64,000 nt of DNA from Przewalskia tangutica. Its lineage: Eukaryota > Streptophyta > Magnoliopsida > Solanales > Solanaceae. How positions within the stretch are numbered: the stretch's first letter is position 1; each line of letters opens with the position of its first letter. The translations under genes and the position numbers were made by a program. The notes beneath the pieces were generated by a model. The model saw only the letters and a list, made by a program, of their open reading frames with translations. It searched no databases and was not told the DNA's origin. Of the stretch, positions 58,846 to 64,000 are shown in pieces. The stretch is taken from the NCBI GenBank assembly GCA_029844215.1, contig CM056720.1, positions 33,101,711-33,165,710 of the forward strand, given 5' to 3'.

Positions 58846-59420
58846 CATGCGCACACCATTGTAGCTGACATGGCGGACAGAGTTCATCGTTATGTGATGG
58901 GGCTAGACCGTTATATGATTATTGCATGCTTGGGAGTGGCTCTTCAGCCCGGTATGGACATTGCCAGGATGCAGGCGTATGCGCAGGGGATAGAGGATAG
59001 AGAGAGGGAGGATCATATTGACTAAGGCCAGCCCGAGGCCGGGGCAGTGGTCTCGGGGCGATTTAGAGGCGGGCGGCCTCGTGAACTAGGTCACATTCCG
59101 GCCCGGCCTGAGTGCTCCTTCACGGTTTTTACGCGGGAGGTCGATCAGCCAGTCATTCGGAGGCGGTCGAGCTCCAGGACTTCGGGGTTTCAGGGAGGCT
59201 GAGATCGTCACCGATCGAGACCACCCACATCTCGGTGTGCTCGATGCGGTAGGTCTCACCCAGGCGAGTATCGTGTTCCTGCAGGAGCTTGTTACTCTTA
59301 TGGCCAGCTGGGCCATTTAAGAAGAGACTGTCCGACTAGAGGCAGCATGGGTGGTACGGTGCAGCCGATCGGATCAGTTGCTGGGTCTTCCTCTTCTTCT
59401 GTGGTTATGCGCCGGGCGAG
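58846..59420 (+). pseudogene. E6 gag, 3' part with altered zinc knuckle
   Basis: Resumes with AHTIVADMADRVHRYVMGLD, then GMDIARMQAYAQGIEDRERE and a stop at 59025. Further on, the knuckle reads CYSYGQLGHLRRDC (59290-59331), so the second cysteine is tyrosine, which should weaken zinc binding. It is followed by PTRG and GSVAGSSSSS. Together with 26160-26814 this completes a normal Tekay-type gag order. At least two frame changes. Confidence 0.85.
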
Positions 59421-59800
59421 GTGTTCACGACGGGCCGGCGGCGCGCAGGTCGTGGTGGTGGTTCGATTCTAGCGGTCCACGAGCGCATTTATTCCTTAGC
59501 CCGGCCGCCAGATCGGAGGCTTCCACGGCGTCGTCACGGTACATTATTGATTTCATGTTGTGACGTTTATGCTTTGATAGATCCAGGTTCTACCTTGTCC
59601 TATGTGTCCCCTCTTATTGTGGGTAGAATCGGGATAGAGCCAGTGTCGATAGAGCCTTTTGAGGTAGCTACGCCAGTGGGTGATTCGATGTTAGCTGAGC
59701 GGGTGTATAGAGGTTGTCCGGTGTTTATTCTGATCGTCGGACCACTTGCGAACTTGATAGAGTTGGAGATGTGATTTTGATGTCATTATGGGTATGGGTG
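59421..59800 (+). pseudogene. E6 aspartic protease
   Basis: Frame 59421-59774 holds CCDVYALIDPGSTLSYVSPL (active-site loop with DPG, the usual form in this clade), then GRIGIEPVSIEPFEVATPVG and VYRGCPVFI. A shift follows, and the expected MGMDWL-type segment is only partly legible around 59,775-59,830. The protease cleaves the Gag-Pol precursor. It follows gag directly, as in all chromoviruses. Confidence 0.82.
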
Positions 59801-59994
59801 GTTGGCTTCTTGTTATGCCAACGTCATTGTAGAAGCGAGTTGGTTCGGTTCGATTTCTGGCGAGCGATTATCGAGTGGAAGGGCAACACGGCGTCGCCAG
59901 GGTAGGTTTATTTCTTACCTCAAGGCTAGGAAGATAGTGCGAAAGGGTACATCTATCATCCGTCCGGTATTTGATACTGGTGAGTGCGATTCTT

Positions 59995-60740
59995 GATCGA
60001 TGCCGATGGTTAGGGATTTTCCAGATGTGTTCCCAGATGACCTTCCGGGTATTCCTCCTGAGAGGGAGATTGAGTTTTGTATTGACACGTTGCCAGACAC
60101 TCGACCTATTTCTATTCCGCCATACAGGATGGCTTTCTTGAGTTGAGGAGGTGAAGGACCGGTGAAAGATTTCTTTGGAAAAAGGCTTTATCAGGCCTAG
60201 TGTTTCTCCCTGGGGAGCACCGGTTTTGTTTGTGAAGAATAAGGATGGGACGATGCGTATGTGTGTTAATTACATGCAGCTAAATAAGGTAACCATCAAG
60301 AATAGGTACCCCCTCCCCAGGATTGATGATTTGTTTGACCAGTTGCAGGGTGCGAGGTGTTTCTCCAAGATAGACTGCGGTGCAGTTATCATCAGGTGCG
60401 AGTTCGAGAGGCAGATATCCCAAAGACTGCATTCAGGACCCGGTATGGGCACTATGAGTTCAGGGTTATGTCTTTCGGTTTGACCAATGCTCTAGCGGTA
60501 TTTATGGATTTGATGAACCGGGTGTTCAAGCCATTTTTGAATACATTTGTGATAGTATTCATTGATGACATTCTGGTTTATTCGCGGACAGAGCAGGAGC
60601 ATGCAGATCACTTGAGGACGGTACTTGGGGTCCTCCGGAGCCGGCAGTTATTCGCCAAATTCTCCAAGTGTGAGTTTTGGTTGGCCTCGATGGCATTCAC
60701 TGGGGCACATTATTGGTGATGGTGTTCGGTGGATACGGCA
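59995..60740 (+). pseudogene. E6 reverse transcriptase, frameshifted
   Basis: Upstream linker DFPDVFPDDLPGIPPEREIE (about 60,015-60,075). RT proper: EKGFIRPSVSPWGAPVLFVK, then LNKVTIKNRYPLPRIDDLFD and GARCFSKID (first catalytic aspartate). A one-base shift follows near 60,380, and the second frame gives YHQVRVREADIPKTAFRTRY, MSFGLTNALAVF and VFIDDILVYS at 60,555-60,584, the intact FxDD catalytic motif. FAKFSKCEFWLASMAF comes before the frame is lost near 60,719. RT copies the element RNA into DNA. Core motifs are intact but the frame is not. Confidence 0.9.
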
Positions 60741-61330
60741 AAGATTGAGGCGATCAAGTCTTGGCGAGACCTACTACTCGGCCAAGTGCGCGATTTCTTA
60801 GAAATTTGGCGAGTTATTATCGTAGGTTTGTGGAAGCGGTTGCTTGATTTAAGCACCATTGACTAGGTGACTCGGAAGCGGCCAAGTTCCATGGACGAGG
60901 CTTGTGAGAAGGGTTTCCGATTCTTTGAAGGAAAGGTTGACTACGGCTCCAGTTCTTACTCTTCTGAGGGTTAGGCAGTGCGTAATCTATTGTGATGCCT
61001 CGGGTATCGGGCTAGGGTGTGTTTTGATGCGGCCGCGACAAGGTTATAGCCTATGCTTCCGGCGATTCTTGGAAGCATGAGAGAATACCCTACCCATGAC
61101 TTAGAGTTGGCGCGATTATACATGCCTTGAAGATTTGGAGACATTATTTGTATGGGGTTCATGTGGATATTTATACAGACCACAAGAGCCTCAGGTATAT
61201 CTTCAGCGAGAGGAGTGAACTTGCGGCGAGGCGGTGGTTAGAGTTGTTGAAAGATTATGATGTTGATATTCTATACCATCAGGAAAGCCAATGTGGTTCT
61301 TGATGCCTTGAGTCGTAGATCGATGGGGAG
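60741..61330 (+). pseudogene. E6 RNase H domain, broken
   Basis: Legible pieces: IYCDASGIGLGCVLM at about 60,985-61,030 (first catalytic aspartate), YTDHKSLRYIF at about 61,172-61,205, RRWLELLKDYDVDILYH at about 61,230-61,275 and KANVVLDALSRRSMGS near 61,285-61,330. RNase H removes the RNA strand during reverse transcription. At least three frame changes. Confidence 0.82.
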
Positions 61331-62415
61331 TGTTGAGGTACGGCAGAGACAGGACATGGTCCGTCAGATCCACCAGCTAGCGAGCCTTGGGGTTCGATTG
61401 AACGATACCGACGATTGTGGGGTACGGGTTCGTGAGGTTGTCGGGTCTTCCATCGTTGATGAGGTGAAGAGGCGACAGTTTGAGGACCCAATGTTGGTAC
61501 GGTATCGAGATGCAACTCTTCGGGAGGAGAAGAGTCTATTCGAGTAGCGCTGATAGGTGCTAAGATTTGAGGCGGTTGTGTGTTCCGATGTAGCGAGGAC
61601 TTCGTCGTGATTACGGGAGGCACCGCGGTGCTCGTTATTCTATTCATCCGAGTCGACCAAGATGTACCATGACCTCGGATGTTTGTATTGGTGGGATGGC
61701 ACGAAGAGGGGCGTGGCGAGTTTTGTTGCCTGATGTCCTAATTGCCCGGTAGTCAAGGTCGAGCACGAGGCCCAGTGGATTATTGCAGCTATTGAGATTC
61801 CGACTTGGAAGTGGGAGGTGATCAACATGGACTTTGTTCTGAGGTTACCCGCACTCGGAGGAAATGCGACTCCATTTGGGTTATTGTTGTGGTGTGAAAT
61901 CGATCTATTTCCTTCGATCGGGGCAGCGTTTTGGTGAGGACTATGCTAGATTGTACATCGAGAGATTGTGAGGCGCGGTGTCGGTGTCGATTATATCGAG
62001 ATAGAGAGCGGTTCTGGCTAACCTGGAGGTCTTTCGGAAGGATTACGGGACGAGTGAGTCTCGATCTGACATTTCATCCTCGGTGTGGGCGAGACGGGCG
62101 TACTATCCGCACAACGAGGATATCTTTGCGAGCTGCGTAATTGATTTCGAGGTAGTGGGAGGATCATTTGCCTCTTGTTGAGTTTGCTTATAACAATAGC
62201 TACCATTCCGATATCTGAGATGGCGCCATACGAGGCTTTATATGGCGAAAATGTAGGTCGATTGGTTGGTTCGGCGTGGGCGAGTGCGATTAGTTGGCGG
62301 ACTTGGTTGTGGTGTGGATAAGGTGAAGCTTATCCGGGAGAAGGCGATAGCGGCTCGAGTCGGCGAAGTCATATGCGGATAATCGGCGTCGGCATTTGGA
62401 GTTTCAGGTAGACGA
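61331..62415 (+). pseudogene. E6 integrase N-terminal and core domains, broken
   Basis: After the linker VVGSSIVDEVKRRQFEDPML (about 61,440-61,500), the zinc-binding region is partly legible: STKMYHDLGCLYWWDGTKRG (about 61,650-61,710), then VASFVA, a TGA stop and CPNC. EIPTWKWEVINMDFVLRLP (61,795-61,850) contains the first catalytic aspartate (61830-61832). Later core motifs are scattered in shifted frames, e.g. VDKVKLIREKAIAA near 62,315-62,355. Integrase joins the cDNA to the chromosome. Non-functional here. Confidence 0.8.
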
Positions 62416-62862
62416 TTGGATCTTCTTGAAGGTGTCACCCATGAAGGGTGTGATGAGATTCGGAAAGAAGGGGAAACTCAGCCCAAGGTACATTGGCCCT
62501 ACCAGATCGTCCGTCGAGTAGGCAAGGTTGCCTATGAGTTGGATCTGCCATCAGAGTTAGAGGCGGTACATCCGGTCATCCATGTTTCTATGTTGCGGAA
62601 GTTTATCGGAGATCCAACGAGAGTTTTCCCTGCTAGTGAGGTCCAGGTGACAGAGGGGTTATCGTATGAGGAGAGTCCCATAACGATACTCGATTGCCAG
62701 GTCAGGCAACTGCGGACCAAGGATGTGGCTTCCGTCAAAGTCTTGTGGAGGAATGATAACCGGGAGGAGATGACTTGGGAAGCGGAGGAGGACATGTTGA
62801 GGAAGTATCCTCACTTATTCCCTACACCTTCAGGTAATTCATTTTCCCTTGTCAAGTTTTAA
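62416..62862 (+). pseudogene. E6 integrase C-terminus with chromodomain
   Basis: Open frame to the natural stop at 62860-62862. WPYQIVRRVGKVAYELDLPS is the GPY/F module with its glycine replaced by W. HPVIHVSMLRKFIGDPTRVF follows, then SYEESPITILDCQVRQLRTK and a chromodomain-like end: VASVKVLWRNDNREEMTWEA, EEDMLRKYPHLF. A C-terminal chromodomain defines chromoviruses and in studied members directs integration to modified heterochromatin. This is the longest undamaged pol stretch in the window. Confidence 0.88.
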
Positions 62863-62972
62863 TTGAAGTGTTTTTTTGCTTAAATGCTATTATGTGGCCA
62901 TGTGTGGCATTATTGGTATGTCGGGGTTGTGAAAGGAAACTATGTCGCTAATTATAAGTTTGACTCCGAAAG

Positions 62973-62992
62973 AACATTCGGGGACGAATGTT
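62973..62992 (+). other. Hairpin next to E6 polypurine tract
   Basis: AACATTCG-GGGA-CGAATGTT, perfect stem, three bases before the polypurine tract. Confidence 0.7.
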
Positions 62993-62995
62993 TCT

Positions 62996-63008
62996 AAGGG
63001 GGGAAGAA
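62996..63008 (+). other. E6 polypurine tract
   Basis: AAGGGGGGAAGAA directly before TGTTACACCCCGTA of the 3' LTR. 62863-62972 is short non-coding sequence. Confidence 0.92.
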
Positions 63009-64000
63009 TGTTACACCCCGTATTTACAGGATATGTTTTAAGAACATATGTGAGAATCCCAAATGATAAGATTAGAGACTTGTAAAAATTTATCGGAATT
63101 ATGAAATTGTCGGAAAACGTAATATTGTAGCGAATGAGAGGGCGACACGTGTCACCCCCTTATGGTTCCTTGGACGAAATTAGGCAAGGACAAAAGGGTC
63201 ATTTGACCTTTGTTAGGATGACTAAGTCTTGCAACTTGAAGAGCTTGAGAAAATTGACTTGCTCAATGGGACCACAAGTCTTGATATTTAATAGAAACTC
63301 ATCCAAGCCTCACATTTGTACCCATCTTGACCCTCAGTCAACTATATATAGTAGTACTAGTAGCAGACTAAGTTCAAACAAAAAAAAAAATTCAAAAAAA
63401 ACATTGAGGGTGCTCTCGGGTTTGGCTAGCTCCCAACAAATTTTTTTTGTTTGTTGTCCATTTAGCTCCACACTTTAAACCAAGGTTCATTAGTGTATTG
63501 TAAGTGTATCTCAATAGAAAAATCCCGGAAAAAGATAGTTTTCGTATTAGTCGCAAGGTGAAAACCTAGTTGCTTTTCTAGGTTTTGTTTGGAAGATTGA
63601 AGGGAATTTGTTGGTGTTGTTCTAAGGGTCTCAAGTAGCAGATTGAAGTGTCTAGAAGAGGCTCTAAGTTTCTAAGGAGCGACTTCGGATTTGGAGTTGG
63701 ACTAAGATTCGTTGAGGTAATAATCGTGTCTCTTAAAAGTGTTACAAGATTATATATTGTTATTAGCCTTACATGTTTGCTAGCATGAAGTATATGTGTT
63801 GAAGTTTTATAAGTATTATGGATTGATTGTAGCCTTAAATCCGAAATGTCATTTAAGCCATGTGAAGTTGGATTACAATTTGGTCGTTTATTAGAATCGT
63901 CGCATGTTACTTACTTGAAGATTATAGTAGTTATAATCGATTGCGACTTGATATCATGTTATGCTAACAACTTGGATTGAAATGGAAATTGGATAAGAAT
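63009..64000 (+). repeat. E6 3' LTR, first 992 bp
   Basis: Matches 23018-24010 with few substitutions and some run-length changes (for example A-runs at about 63,378-63,400). The LTR should end about 1.9 kb beyond the window. Confidence 0.95.
63146..63151. promoter_or_regulatory. G-box CACGTG in E6 3' LTR
   Basis: Within GGCGACACGTGTCACCCCC, same position as in the 5' LTR. Confidence 0.5.

Larger units (their letters stand above)
23018..64000 (+). mobile_element. E6: Tekay-like chromovirus with gag-pol, split by a 32-kb nested block
   Basis: 5' LTR 23018-25953, primer site 25958-25969, gag 5' part 26160-26814, then gag 3' part and pol 58846-62862, polypurine tract 62996-63008 and 3' LTR from 63009 to the window end. 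Left and right gag fragments meet in the conserved order EFDSLA then HTIVADMADRVHRYV. Without the insert, the internal region is about 5.0 kb, normal for a coding element. The two LTRs agree closely: in their first 165 bases I count about six to seven substitutions, several of them C/T or G/A. Pol has several frameshifts and stops. Confidence 0.92.

Noticed and set aside
1..64000. Biosynthetic, defence or other undescribed multi-gene system
   Set aside because: No non-retroelement protein could be read on either strand; the only systems present are retrotransposons and their shared LTR signals.

Overview
This window is plant nuclear repeat DNA, and I see no host gene in it. Almost every base belongs to long-terminal-repeat (LTR) retrotransposons inserted into one another. 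The signs of a flowering plant are gag-pol sequences of the Ty3/gypsy type, initiator-Met tRNA primer sites (TGGTATCAGAGC), a C-terminal chromodomain (chromovirus, Tekay/Del-like clade), an Athila-type gag-protease, and 3-3.7 kb LTRs running from TGTTAYACCCCGTA to GTGACA. My guess is an asterid, perhaps Solanaceae, from general familiarity with such LTRs. That guess is weak.

Elements are numbered E1-E10 by left boundary. E1 (1-5660, minus) is an Athila-like element with broken gag and protease and no pol. E2, a long LTR starting at 5661, sits in E1's LTR. E2's LTR is itself broken three times: by a solo LTR, E3 (8489-12102, target duplication GTGAT); by E4 (12796-21666, plus, gag-only); and by E5 (21827-23017, a minus-strand LTR cut short). 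Inside E5 lies E6 (23018 to beyond 64000, plus), the only element with pol. Its gag is split at 26814/58846 by a 32-kb block.

That block is layered symmetrically. E7 is a solo LTR (26815-27007 plus 55362-58845). E8 lies inside it (27008-55361, minus, duplication TATGA). E9 lies inside E8 (31192-49861, minus). E10 lies inside E9 (35107-44337, plus, duplication ATATA). The longest chain is E1>E2>E5>E6>E7>E8>E9>E10, eight levels.

How the parts relate: E6 is the autonomous type, with about 5 kb of internal gag-pol once the insert is removed. E4, E8, E9 and E10 are short-bodied relatives (1.9-2.6 kb internal). They keep a gag start and zinc knuckles, and carry a shared non-coding module where pol should be. 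They presumably depended on enzymes from E6-like copies. All gag and pol frames here carry frameshifts or stops, so no element looks able to move itself. Several LTR features recur across families: a G-box palindrome upstream of the TATA box, twin GTGGGGCCCAC boxes, an ACGT-containing hairpin, and splice-donor-like sites that pair with an acceptor-like site just before the gag start codon. Many copies also differ by a recurrent small change at CAG/CTG triplets, which may be a sequence-quality artefact.
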